Part shown: positions 29,896 through 49,217 of the stretch, in pieces | Layout of the letters: each line of letters opens with the position of its first letter | Position numbering within the stretch: the stretch's first letter is position 1 | Origin: Panulirus ornatus | Lineage: Eukaryota; Arthropoda; Malacostraca; Decapoda; Palinuridae | Direction: 5' to 3' | Assembly: GCF_036320965.1 (NCBI RefSeq) | Contig: NC_092248.1 | Span: 26,020,320-26,084,319 of the forward strand | DNA length: 64,000 bases | Position numbers and translations under genes: made by a program | The notes under the pieces: model-generated | Seen by the model: only the letters and a program-made list of their open reading frames with translations | Databases searched by the model: none | Told to the model about the DNA's origin: nothing

Positions 29896-30630
29896 ACACA
29901 GGATACAAAGTGGTAATGAAAGTTACGTAAGTATGCTACAGGACTCAGGACTTAATGGCATAGCAAATCAGGGATAACACAGGAGACAGACAGTTTGGTA
30001 GTATTGTAACATCCCTATCTCAGTGATAACACAAAAGTAAGACAACAAACAACGTAAAAAGCAGGTAGTAACATCCACTAAAGTTACGTATTCAGTGGAA
30101 TGGTCGATGATGGTGTCTGCAGGAGCATCATCAATGAGGAATGTTGTGTGTAATAAGCAAATATGAACAAACAGCTATCAGGTGTAAAACAATGGGAAAC
30201 AAGAGTTCACGGTGTAGTTTGAACTAATGAATGATGCCAAACTCCACTCTATCATTGCGCCATGATATGGTAGTCCTGAGCGGGTTACTTCGTGACCTGT
30301 TAGTGAGTGACCTCATGCCTCCTGAAGATGACGGTGAATCATCGTGGATGAGCCTAATCTTGGGTGTAAAATGATATTTTAAACTCCATCATGCAAATGC
30401 CCTTTTAAATGCTTACATGGCTCTGTCCATAAGTGAGGAAACGTAACAAATAAGCAAATATATTGTGAGCAACCGGAAAGCAAATATATATGTACAACAA
30501 ACTTTTGCTGGCCAACTGCACATACCGTCTAGCTTTACACTGGAAAATGGCCAATCTATAGGGAAGACATAAACACTTAACTTACCTCTACTCATATATC
30601 AACATTTAAAGATTTCCAATTCATACAAAC
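29896..30630 (-). other. Intron between exons B and C, non-repetitive part
   Basis: AT-rich unique-looking sequence next to exon B. No further exon is seen. Confidence 0.55.
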
Positions 30631-30819
30631 CTCTCCTCTTGAAAGCTCAAAATCCAGTCCTGGAATTGTTCTATCATGCAAATGAAGGCTGGCCTGCACA
30701 TTAGCACTGCATCCATTTATCCACACTGCAGCCTTAACTTCAGGGATGAAGGTGGCCAGAGACAAAGCTAGATCTGCACCTTTACTTACTCCAATGACAC
30801 CAACATGCGGCTTCAGAAC
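30631..30819 (-). CDS. Acyl-CoA thioesterase (ACOT/BAAT family), internal exon B with nucleophile Ser
   Basis: The exon has 63 codons, phase 0 at both ends. It reads VLKPHVGVIGVSKGADLAL, then ATFIPEVKAAVWINGC, then IPGLDFELSRGE. GVSKGAD is the nucleophile elbow. Serine here fits a thioesterase; the bile-acid N-acyltransferases of the family have cysteine. The acceptor is a pyrimidine-rich TGTTCCCAG before GTTCTG. The donor is GAG followed by GTTTGT, a weak but acceptable site. A stronger-looking GTAAGT lies about 40 bases downstream, but an in-frame TGA precedes it, so the weak donor is preferred; it also joins in frame to exon C with the family's expected spacing. Upstream intron is 28,227 bases, downstream intron 11,943. 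There are no internal stops. Confidence 0.9.
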
Positions 30820-31109
30820 CTGGGAACAACGATAAACGCTCACATGAAGTTCATCTTCCACTCTAAATCATTTTCCTTAACCCTTGAACTCTCTATAAAT
30901 CATTTTCCTTAACCCCTGAACTCTCTATAAGTTATGAATACACATAATTCATAACATCCATCATGTGTGTTGTGATATGTAATAGGTCATATGAGTCTGG
31001 TTACATTCTGCTTCTGTTGTCTTAAAACTGATGATAAACTATGATATGTACAAGTACCATAATCTAACACATGCCGACACACTCGTAATACACAGTTCGC
31101 TACATCACT
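30820..31109 (-). other. Intron upstream of exon B
   Basis: Unique-looking AT-rich sequence with a short tandem duplication near 30865-30930 (CATTTTCCTTAACCC-type, two copies). No gene is seen. Confidence 0.55.
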
Positions 31110-31455
31110 TTTTTTCCGGATATGATCTTGATTTTCCACGGTAGCGAGCTTCTGCCAGGGACACACCGACAGGCCACACTCACGCAGATCCAGTCTCTAA
31201 CTGTCATGCGTAATGCATCGTAATCAAAGCTCCCTGTGGACCTTTCCATGATATACCCCGAGGGCATCACATACCCTGATTCAGTCCAGTGAGTGCAGGT
31301 CGATCCCATTATAAGATATAGTTCCAGTTCACTTTGCCCCGTGCATGCCTTTCACCCTCTTGCATATTCAGCACCAGATCATTCAAAACCTTCACTCCAC
31401 CCTTCCATCTCAAATTCAGTCTTTTCCTTCTTGTTCCATACACTTCTCATATACA
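31110..31455 (-). mobile_element. Old RTE-like 3' fragment
   Basis: A diverged complement of the RTE C-terminus and 3' UTR (for example GCCTTTCACCCTCTTGCATA at about 31348). It joins head-on to the 5' end of the next element. Confidence 0.65.
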
Positions 31456-33010
31456 TATCCCTGGGGATAGGGGAGAAAGAATACTTCCCTCACATTCCTC
31501 AAGTGTCGTAGAAGTCGACTAAAGGGGAAGGTAGCGTGGGGTTAGAAATCCTCCCCTCCTTAAATTTTAACTTTCTAAACGGGGAAACAGAAGGAGTCAC
31601 GCAGAAAGTGCTCATCCTCCTCGAAAGCTCAGATTGGGGTGTCTAAATGTGCGTGGATATAACAAAGATGAGAAAAAAGGAGAGACAGGTAGTATGTTTG
31701 AGGAAAGGAACCTGGATGTTTTGGCTCTGAGTGAAACGAAGCTCAAGGGTAAAGGGGAAGAGTGGTTTAGGAATGTCTTGCGAGTAAAGTCAGGGATTAG
31801 TGAGAGGACAAGAGCAAAGGAAGGAGTAGCACTACTCATAAAACTGGAGTGGTGGAAATATGTGATAGAGTGTAAGAAAGTAAACTATAGATTGATATGG
31901 GTAAAACTGAAAGTGGATGGAGAGAGATAGGTGATTATTGGTGCATATGCACCTGGGCATGAGAAGAAAGATCATGAGAGACAAGTGTTTTGGGAGCAGC
32001 TGAGTGAGTGCGTTAGTAGTTTTGATGCACGAGGGTTATAGTGATGGGTGATTTGAATGCAAAGGTGAGTAATGTGGAAGTTGAGGGAATAATTGGTGTA
32101 CATGGGGTGTTAAGTGTTCTGAATGGAACTGGTGAAGAGCTTGTAGATTTATGGGGGAGGGGGCAAAGTTCTGGGAGCGTTGAAAAATGTGTGGAAGTGG
32201 AGAACGATATCTCAGAGAGCAAAAATGGGTATGTTTGAAGGAATAGTGGTTCTAACAATGTCATATGTTTGAGGACGATATGTGGTGTGAGGTGGTTTCA
32301 TCGATTAAGTAATGAAAGGGTAGGAGAGATGTGTGGTAATAAAAATAGTGTGGCTGAGAGACCAGAGGAGGGTGTTTTGAAATAGTTTGGTCACATGGAG
32401 AGAATGAGTGAGAAAACATTGACAAAGAGGATATATGTGTCAGAGGTAGAGGGAACGAGAAGTGGCAAACCAAATTGGAGGTGGAAAGATGGAGTGAAAA
32501 AGATTCCGAGTGATCGTAGCCTGAACATTTAGGAGGGTGAAAAGCGTGCAAGAAATAGAGTGAATTGGAACGATGTGGTATACCGGGGTCGACGTCTTGT
32601 CAGTGGATTGAAGCAGGGCATATGAAGCGTCTGGAGTGAACCATGGAAAGGTCTGTGGGGCCTGGATGTGGAAAAGGATCTGTGGTTTCGGTGCATTATA
32701 CATGACAGCTAAAGATTGAGTGTGAACGAATGTGGCCTTTGTTGTCTTCTTCTAGCGCTACCTCGCGCACATGTGTGGGAAGGGGATTCTCATTTCATGT
32801 GTTGCGGGGTCGCGACGGATATGAATAAGGGCAGACAGTATGAATTATGTACATGTGTATATATACGCTGAGATGTATAGGTATGTATATGTGCGTGTGT
32901 GGAGGTGTATGTATGTACATGTGTATGTGGGTGGGTTGGGCAATTCTTTCGTCTGTTTCCTTGCGCTACTTCACTAACGCAAGAGACAGCTACAAAATAT
33001 AATAAAAATA
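31456..33010 (+). mobile_element. RTE-like retrotransposon, both ends present, internally deleted
   Basis: It begins with the 5' UTR head (ATCCCTGGGGATAGGGGAGA). The ORF starts GCLNVRGYNKDEKKGE, followed by NLDVLALSETKLKGKGEEW and [16 protein letters not shown] (endonuclease). At about 32153 it jumps from VDL to the [12 protein letters not shown] region, losing the whole RT domain, then continues to the 3' UTR and an A/T-rich tail at 32995-33020. Stops occur at 31930 and 32240, and the 3' half has more. Confidence 0.85.
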
Positions 33011-33019
33011 GATAAATGA

Positions 33020-33052
<33 letters not shown>

Positions 33053-33060
33053 TTTTTTTA
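33011..33060. repeat. Short TA run and poly-T
   Basis: Junction between the tail of the plus-strand copy and the tail of the next minus-strand copy. Confidence 0.9.
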
Positions 33061-33449
33061 TACTTTGTCGCTGTCTCCCGCGTTTGCGAGGTAGCGCAAG
33101 GAAACAGACGAAAGAAATGGCCCAACCCCCCCCCCCATACACATGTACATACACACGTCCACACACGCAAATATTCATACCTACACAGCTTTCCATGGTT
33201 TACCCCGGACGCTTCACATGCCCTGATTCAATCCACTGACAGCACGTCAACCCCTGTATACCACATCGCTCCAATTCACTCTATTCCTTGCCCTCCTTTC
33301 ACCCTCCTGCATGTTCAGGCCCCGATCACACAAAATCCTTTTCACTCCATCTTTCCACCTCCAATTTGGTCTCCCTCTTCTCCTCGTTCCCTCCACCTCC
33401 GACACATATATCCTCTTGGTCAATCTTTCCTCACTCATTCTCTCCATGT
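33061..33449 (-). mobile_element. RTE-like retrotransposon, short 3' fragment
   Basis: 3' UTR and C-terminal codons down to the [14 protein letters not shown] segment, where it stops at 33449 against another RTE 3' end in the same orientation. Confidence 0.85.
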
Positions 33450-34822
<1,373 letters not shown>

Positions 34823-35991
34823 TACTTTGTCGCTGTCTCCCGCGTTTGCGAGGTAGCGCAAGGAAACAGACGAAAGAAATGGCCCAACCCCCCCCCCCCC
34901 ATACACATGTACATACACACGTCCACACACGCAAATATACATACCTACACAGCTTTCCATGGTTTACCCCAGACGCTTCACATGCCTTGCTTCAATCCAC
35001 TGACAGCACGTCAACCCCTGTATACCACATGACTCCAATTCACTCTATTTCTTGCCCTCCTTTCACCCTCCTGCATGTTCAGGCCCCGATCACACAAAAT
35101 CTTTTTCACTCCATCTTTCCACCTCCAATTTGGTCTCCCTCTTCTCCTCGTTCCCTCCACCTCCGACACATATATCCTCTTGGTCAATCTCTCCTCACTC
35201 ATTCTCTCCATGTGCCCAAACCATTTCAAAACACCCTCTTCTGCTCTCTCAACCACGCTCTTTTTATTTCCACACATCTCTCTTACCCTTACGCTACTTA
35301 CTCGCTCAAACCACCTCACACCACACATTGTCCTCAAACATCTCATTTCCAGCACATCCATCCTCCTGCGCACATCTCTATCCATAGCCCACGCCTCGCA
35401 ACCATACAGCATTGTTGGTACCACTATTCCCTCAAACATACCCATTTTTGCTTTCCGAGATAATGTTCTCGACTTCCACACATTTTTCAAGGCTCCCAAA
35501 ATTTTCGCCCCCTCCCCCACCCTATGATCCACTTCCGCTTCCATGGTTCCATCCGCTGACAGATCCACTCCCAGATATCTAAAACACTTCACTTCCTCCA
35601 GTTTTTCTCCATTCAAACTCACCTCCCAATTGACTTGACCCTCACCCCTACTGTACCTAATAACCTTGCTCTTATTCACATTTACTCTCAACTTTCTTCT
35701 TCCACACACTTTACCAAACTCAGTCACCAGCTTCTGCAGTTTCTCACATGAATCAGCCACCAGCGCTGTATCATCAGCGAACAACAATTGACTCACTTCC
35801 CAAGCTCTCTCATCCCCAACAGACTTCATACTTGCCCCTCTTTCCAGGACTCTTGCATTTACCTCCTTTACAACCCCATCCATAAACAAATTAAACAACC
35901 ATGGAGACATCACACACCCCTGCCGCAAACCTACATTCACTGAGAACCAATCACTTTCCTCTCTTCCTACACGTACACATGCCTTACATCC

Positions 35992-35996
<5 letters not shown>
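34823..35996 (-). mobile_element. RTE-like retrotransposon, 5'-truncated copy with open C-terminal frame
   Basis: An open frame from [17 protein letters not shown] through [28 protein letters not shown] and [10 protein letters not shown] to SHVVYRG. TA lies at both ends. The RT half upstream of the FMDLEKAYD box is absent. Confidence 0.9.

Positions 35997-36060
<64 letters not shown>
35997..36060. repeat. (TA)n microsatellite
   Basis: TA tract between the 5'-truncated ends of two RTE copies. Confidence 0.97.
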
Positions 36061-36063
<3 letters not shown>

Positions 36064-36331
36064 ATCGGGGCCTGAACATGCAGGAGGGTGAAAGGAGGGC
36101 AAGGAATAGAGTGAATTGGAGCGATGTGGTATACCGGGGTTGACGTGCTGTCAGTGGATTCAATCTAGGCATATGAAGCGTCTGGGGTAAACCATGGAAA
36201 GCGGTGTAGGTATGTATATTTGCGTGTGTGGACGTATGTATATACATGTGTATGGGGGTGGGTTGGGCCATTTCTTTCGTCTGTTTCCTTGCGCTACCTC
36301 GCAAACGCGGGAGACAGCGACAAAGTATAAA

Positions 36332-36338
<7 letters not shown>
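36061..36338 (+). mobile_element. RTE-like retrotransposon, 3' end
   Basis: It starts [19 protein letters not shown], then SDVVYRG, stop, 3' UTR and A-tail. Confidence 0.87.
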
Positions 36339-36416
<78 letters not shown>

Positions 36417-36424
36417 CTTTTTTT
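36339..36424. repeat. (TA)n and T-rich junction
   Basis: TA tract joining two RTE tails (plus copy at left, minus copy at right). Confidence 0.96.

Positions 36425-41837
<5,413 letters not shown>

Positions 41838-41916
<79 letters not shown>
41838..41916. repeat. (TA)n microsatellite
   Basis: TA tract. Confidence 0.97.
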
Positions 41917-42264
<348 letters not shown>

Positions 42265-45036
42265 TATACTTTGTCGCTGTCTCCCGCGTTTGCGAGGTAG
42301 CGCAAGGAAACAGACGAAAGAAATGGCCCAACCCCCCCCATACACATGTACATACACACGTCCACACACGCAAATATACATACCTACACAGCTTTCCATG
42401 GTTTACCCCGGACGCTTCACATGCCCTGATTCAATCCACCGACAGCACGTCAACCCCTGTATACCACATCGCTCCAATTCACTCTATTCCTTGCCCTCCT
42501 TTCACCCTCCTGCATGTTCAGGCCCCGATCACACAAAATCCTTTTCACTCCATCTTTCCACCTCCAATTTGGTCTCCCTCTTCTCCTCGTTCCCTCCACC
42601 TCCGACACACATATCCTCCCGGTCAATCCCTCCTCACTCATTCTCTCCATGTGCCCAAACCATTCCAAAACACCCTCCTCTGCTCTCTCAACCACGCTCT
42701 TTTCATTTCCACACATCTCTCCCACCCCCACGTTACTTACTCGATCAAACCACCTCACACCACACATTGTCCTCAAACATCTCATTTCCAGTACATCCAT
42801 CCTCCTGCGCACAACTCTATCCATAGCCCACGCCTCGCAACCATACAACATTGTTGGAACCACTATTCCTTCAAACACACCCATCTCTGCCTTCCGGGAC
42901 AATGTTCTCCACTTCCACACATTTTTCAAGGCTCCCAAAATTTTCGCCCCCTCCCCCACCCTATGATCCACTTCCGCTTCCATGGTTCCATCCGCTGACA
43001 GATCCACTCCCAGATATCTAAAACACTTCACTTCCTCCAGTTTTTCACCATTCAAACTCACCTCCCAATTGACTTGACCCTCAACCCTACTGTACCTAAT
43101 AACCTTGCTCTTATTCACATTTACTCTTAACTTTCTTCTTCCACACACTTTACCAAACTCCGTCACCAGCTTCTGCAGTTTCTAACATGAATCCGCCACC
43201 AGCGCTGTATCATCAGCGAACAACAACTGACTCACTTCCCAAGCTCTCTCATCCCCAACAGACTTCATACTTGCCCCTCTTTCCAAAACTCTTGCATTTA
43301 CCTCCCTAACAACCCCATCCATAAACAAATTAAACAACCATGGAGACATCACACACCCCTGCCGCAAACCTACATTCACTGAGAACCAATCACTTTCCTC
43401 TCTTCCTACACGTACACATGCCTTACATCCTCGATAAAAACTTTTCACTGCTTCTAACAACTTGCCTCCCACACCATATATTCTTAATACCTTCCACAGA
43501 GCATCTCTATCAACTCTATCATATGCCTTCTCCAGATCCATAAATGCTACATACAAATCCATTTGCTTTTCTAAGTATTTCTCACATACATTCTTCAAAG
43601 CAAACACCTGATCCACACATCCTCTACCACTTCTGAAACGACACTGCTCTTCCCCAATCTGATGCTCTGTACATGCCTTCACCCTCTCAATCAATACCCT
43701 CCCATATAATTTACCAGGAATACTCAACAAACTTATACCTCTGTAATTTGAGCACTCACTCTTATCCCCTTTGCCTTTGTACAATGGCACTATGCACGCA
43801 TTCCGCCAATCCTCAGGCACCTCACCATGAGTCATACATACATTAAATAACCTTACCAACCAGTCAACAATACAGTCACCCCCTTTTTTAATAAATTCCA
43901 CTGCAATACCATCCAAACCTGCTGCCTTGCCGGCTTTCATCTTCCGCAAAGCTTTTACTACCTCTTCTCTGTTTACCAAATCATTTTCCCTAACCCTCTC
44001 ACTTTGCACACCACCTCGACCCAAACACCCTATATCTGCCACTCTGTCATCAGACACATTCAACAAACCTTCAAAATACTCATTCCATCTCCTTCTCACA
44101 TCACCACTACTTGTTATCACCTCCCCATTTACGCCCTTCACTGAAGTTCCCATTTGCTCCCTTGTCTTACGCACCCTATTTACCTCCTTCCAGAACATCT
44201 TTTTATTCTCCCTAAAATTTACTGATAGTCTCTCACCCCAACTCTCATTTGCCCTTTTTTTCACCTCTTGCACCTTTCTCTTGACCTCCTGTCTCTTTCT
44301 TTTATACTTCTCCCACTCAATTGCATTTTTTCCCTGCAAAAATCGTCCAAATGCCTCTCTCTTCTCTTTCACTAATACTCTTACTTCTTCATCCCACCAC
44401 TCACTACCCTTTCTAAACAGCCCACCTCCCACTCTTCTCATGCCACAAGCATCTTTTGCGCAATCCATCACTGATTCCCTAAATACATCCCATTCCTCCC
44501 CCACTCCCCTTACTTCCATTGTTCTCACCTTTTTCCATTCTGTACACAGTCTCTCCTGATACTTCTTCACACAGGTCTCCTTCCCAAGCTCACTTACTCT
44601 CACCACCTTCTTCACCCCAACATTCACTCTTCTTTTCTGAAAACCCATACTAATCTTCACCTTAGCCTCCACAAGATAATGATCAGACATCCTTCCAGTT
44701 GCACCTCTCAGCACATTGACATCCAAAAGTCTCTCTTTCGCACGCCTGTCCATTAACACGTAATCGAATAACGCTCTCTGGCCATCTCTCCTACTTACAT
44801 AAGTATACTTATGTATATCTCGCTTTTTAAACCAGGTATTCCCAATCATCAGTCCTTTTTCAGCACATAAATCTACAAGCTCTTCACCATTTCCATTTAC
44901 AACACTGAACACCCCATGCATACCAATTATTCCCTCAACTGCCACATTACTCACCTTTGCATTCAAATCACCCATCACTATAACCCGGTCTCGTGCCTCA
45001 AAACCGCTAACACACTCATTTAGCTGCTCCCAATAT
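42265..45036 (-). mobile_element. RTE-like retrotransposon, 2.8-kb copy with endonuclease and RT
   Basis: It starts (minus strand) at [19 protein letters not shown] next to TA. Endonuclease ([29 protein letters not shown]), linker, RT ([47 protein letters not shown]) are in one long frame to a stop at 43182. The rest of the C-terminus is open from about 43166 to 42450, so a single stop (complement of TAA at about 43182) breaks the ORF. Within 42541-42910 there are about 18 T-to-C differences from sister copies. Confidence 0.92.
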
Positions 45037-46362
<1,326 letters not shown>

Positions 46363-46375
46363 AGAAAATAATAAT

Positions 46376-46459
<84 letters not shown>

Positions 46460-46476
46460 CTTTATTTTTTTTTTTT
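46363..46476. repeat. (TA)n and T-rich junction
   Basis: Tail-to-tail junction of two RTE copies through TA and poly-T. Confidence 0.96.
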
Positions 46477-48724
46477 TGCTTTGTCGCTGTCTCCCGCGTT
46501 TGCGAGGAAGCGCAAGGAAACAGACGAAAGAAATGGCCCAACCCATCCCCATACACATGTATATACATACGTCCACACACGCAAATATAAATACCTACAC
46601 AGCTTTCCATGGTTTACCCCAGACGCTTCACATGCCCTGATTCAATCCACTGACAGCACGTCAACCCCGGTATACCACATCGATCCAATTCACTCTATTC
46701 CTTGCCCTCCTTTCACCCTCCTGCATGTTCAGGCCCCGATCACACAAAATCTTTTTCACTCCACCTTTCCACCTCCAATTTGGTCTCCCACTTCTCCTCG
46801 TTCCCTCCACCTCCGACACATATATCTTCTTGGTCAATCTTTCCTCACTCATTCTCTCCATGTGCCCAAACCATTTCAAAACACCCTCTTCTGCTCTCTC
46901 AACAACGCTCTTTTTATTTCCAAACATCTCTCTTACCCTTACGTTACATACTCGATCAAACCACCTCACACCACACATTGTCCTCAAACATCTCATTTCC
47001 AGCACATCCATCCTCCTGTGCACAACACTATCCATAGCCCACGCTTCGCAACCATACAAATTTGTTGGAACCACTATTCCTTCAAACATACCCATTTTAG
47101 CTTTCCGAGATAATGTTCTCGACTTCCACACATTCTTCAAGGCTCCCAGGATTTTCGCCCCCTCCCCCACCCTATGGTCCACTTCCGCTTCCATGGTTCC
47201 ATCCGCTGCCAAATCCACTCCCAGATATCTAAAACACTTTACTTCCTCCAGTTTTTCTCCATTCAAACTTACCTCCCAATTGACTTGACCCTCAACCCTA
47301 CTGTACCTAATTACCTTGCTCTTATTCACATTTACTCTTAACTTTCTTCTTTCACACACTTTACCAAACTCAGTCACCAGCTTCTGCAGTTTCTCACATG
47401 AATCACCCACCAGCGCTGTATCATCAGCGAACAACAACTGACTCACTTCCCAAGCTCTCTCATCCACAACAGACTTCATACTTGCCCCTCTTTCCAAAAC
47501 TCTTGCATTCACCTCCCTAACAACCCCATCCATAAACAGATTAAACAACCATGGAGACATCACACACCCCTGCCGCAAATCTACATTCACTGAGAACCAA
47601 TCACTTTCCTCTCTTCCTACACGTACACATGCCTTACATCCTCGATAAAAACTTTTCACTGCTTCTAACAACTTGCCTCCTACACCATATATTCTTAATA
47701 CCTTCCACAGAGGATCTCTACCAACTCTATCATATGCCTTCTCCAGATCCATAAATGCTACATACAAATCCATTTGCTTTTCTAAGTATTTCTCACATAC
47801 ATTCTTCAAAGCAAACACCTGATCCACACATCCTCTACCACTTCTGAAACCACACTGCTCTTCCCCAATCTGATGCTCTGTACATGCCTTCACCCTCTCA
47901 ATCAATACCCTCCCATATAATTTACCAGGAATACTCAACAAACTTATACCTCTGTAATTTGAGCACTCACTCTTATCCCCTTTGCCTTTGTACAATGGCA
48001 CTATGCACGCATTCCGCCAATCCTCAGGCACCTCACCATGAGTCATACATACATTAAATAACCTTACCAACCAGTCAATAATACAGTCACCCCCTTTTTT
48101 AATAAATTCCACTGCAATACCATCCAAACCTGCTCCCTTGCCGGCTTTCATCTTCCGCAAAGCTTTTACTACCTCTTCTCTGTCTACCAAATCATTTTCC
48201 CTAACCCTCTCACTTTGCACACCACCTCGACCAAAACACCCTATATCTGCCACTCTATCATCAAACATATTCAACAAACCTTCAAAATACTCACTCCATC
48301 TCCTTCTCACATCACCACTACTTGTTATCACCTCCCCATTTGCGCCCTTCACTGAAGTTCCCATTTGCTCCCTTGTCTTACGCACTTTATTTACCTCCTT
48401 CCAGAACATCTTTTTATTCTCCCCAAAATTTAATGATACTCTCTCACCCCAACTCTCATTTGCCCTCTTTTTCACCTCTTGCACCTTTCTCTTGACCTCC
48501 TGCCTCTTTCTTTTATACATCTCCCACTCAATTGCATTTTTTCCCTGCAAAAATCGTCCAAATGCCTCTCTCTTCTCTTTCACTAATAATCTTACTTCTT
48601 CATCCCATCACTCACTACCCTTTCTAATCAACCCACCTCCCACTCTTCTCATGCCACAAGCATCTTTTGCGCAATCCATCACTGATTCCCTAAATACATC
48701 CCATTCCTCCCCCACTCCCCTTAC
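46477..48724 (-). mobile_element. RTE-like retrotransposon, 3' part of a 5'-inverted copy
   Basis: An open 640-codon frame (48583-46661) holds the complete RT set: [67 protein letters not shown], an intact [11 protein letters not shown] box and the C-terminal block ending DVVYRG. It breaks at 48724 at the codons for EVRGVGEEW. The missing upstream part is present, inverted, right beside it. Confidence 0.92.
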
Positions 48725-49180
48725 TTGGGTGATTTGAATGCAAAGGTGAGTAATGTGGCATTTGAGGGACTAATTGGTATACATGGGGTGTTCAGTGTTG
48801 TAAATGGAAATGATGAAGAGCTTGTAGATTTATGTGCTGAAAAAGGACTGGTGATTGGGAATACCTGGTTTAAAAAGCGAGATATACATAAGTATACGTA
48901 TGTAAGTAGGAGAGATGGCCAGAGAGCGTTATTGGATTACGTGTTAATTGACAGGCGCGCGAAACAGAGACTTTTGGATGTTAATATGCTGAGAGGTGCA
49001 ACTGGAGGGATGTCTGATCATTATCTTGTGGAGGCTAAGGTGAAGATTTGTATGGGTTTTCAGAAAAGAAGAGTGAATGTTGGGGTGAAGAGGGTGGTGA
49101 GAGTAAGTGAGCTTGGGAAGGAGACTTGTGTGAGGAAGTACCAGGAGAGACTGAGTACAGAATGGAAAAAGGTGAGAACA

Positions 49181-49184
<4 letters not shown>
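48725..49184 (+). mobile_element. RTE-like retrotransposon, inverted 5' part of the same copy
   Basis: The plus-strand endonuclease from [17 protein letters not shown] through [18 protein letters not shown] and [17 protein letters not shown] to [10 protein letters not shown], ending at TA. In the element the next codons would be the EVRGVGEEW where the minus-strand part begins. Confidence 0.88.
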
Positions 49185-49215
<31 letters not shown>

Positions 49216-49217
49216 CA
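49185..49217. repeat. (TA)n microsatellite, short
   Basis: Interrupted TA tract before the head of the next RTE copy. Confidence 0.9.

Noticed and set aside
30581..30590. Stronger GTAAGT-like donor downstream of exon B
   Set aside because: An in-frame stop precedes it, and the upstream GTTTGT donor gives the correct phase and family spacing to exon C.
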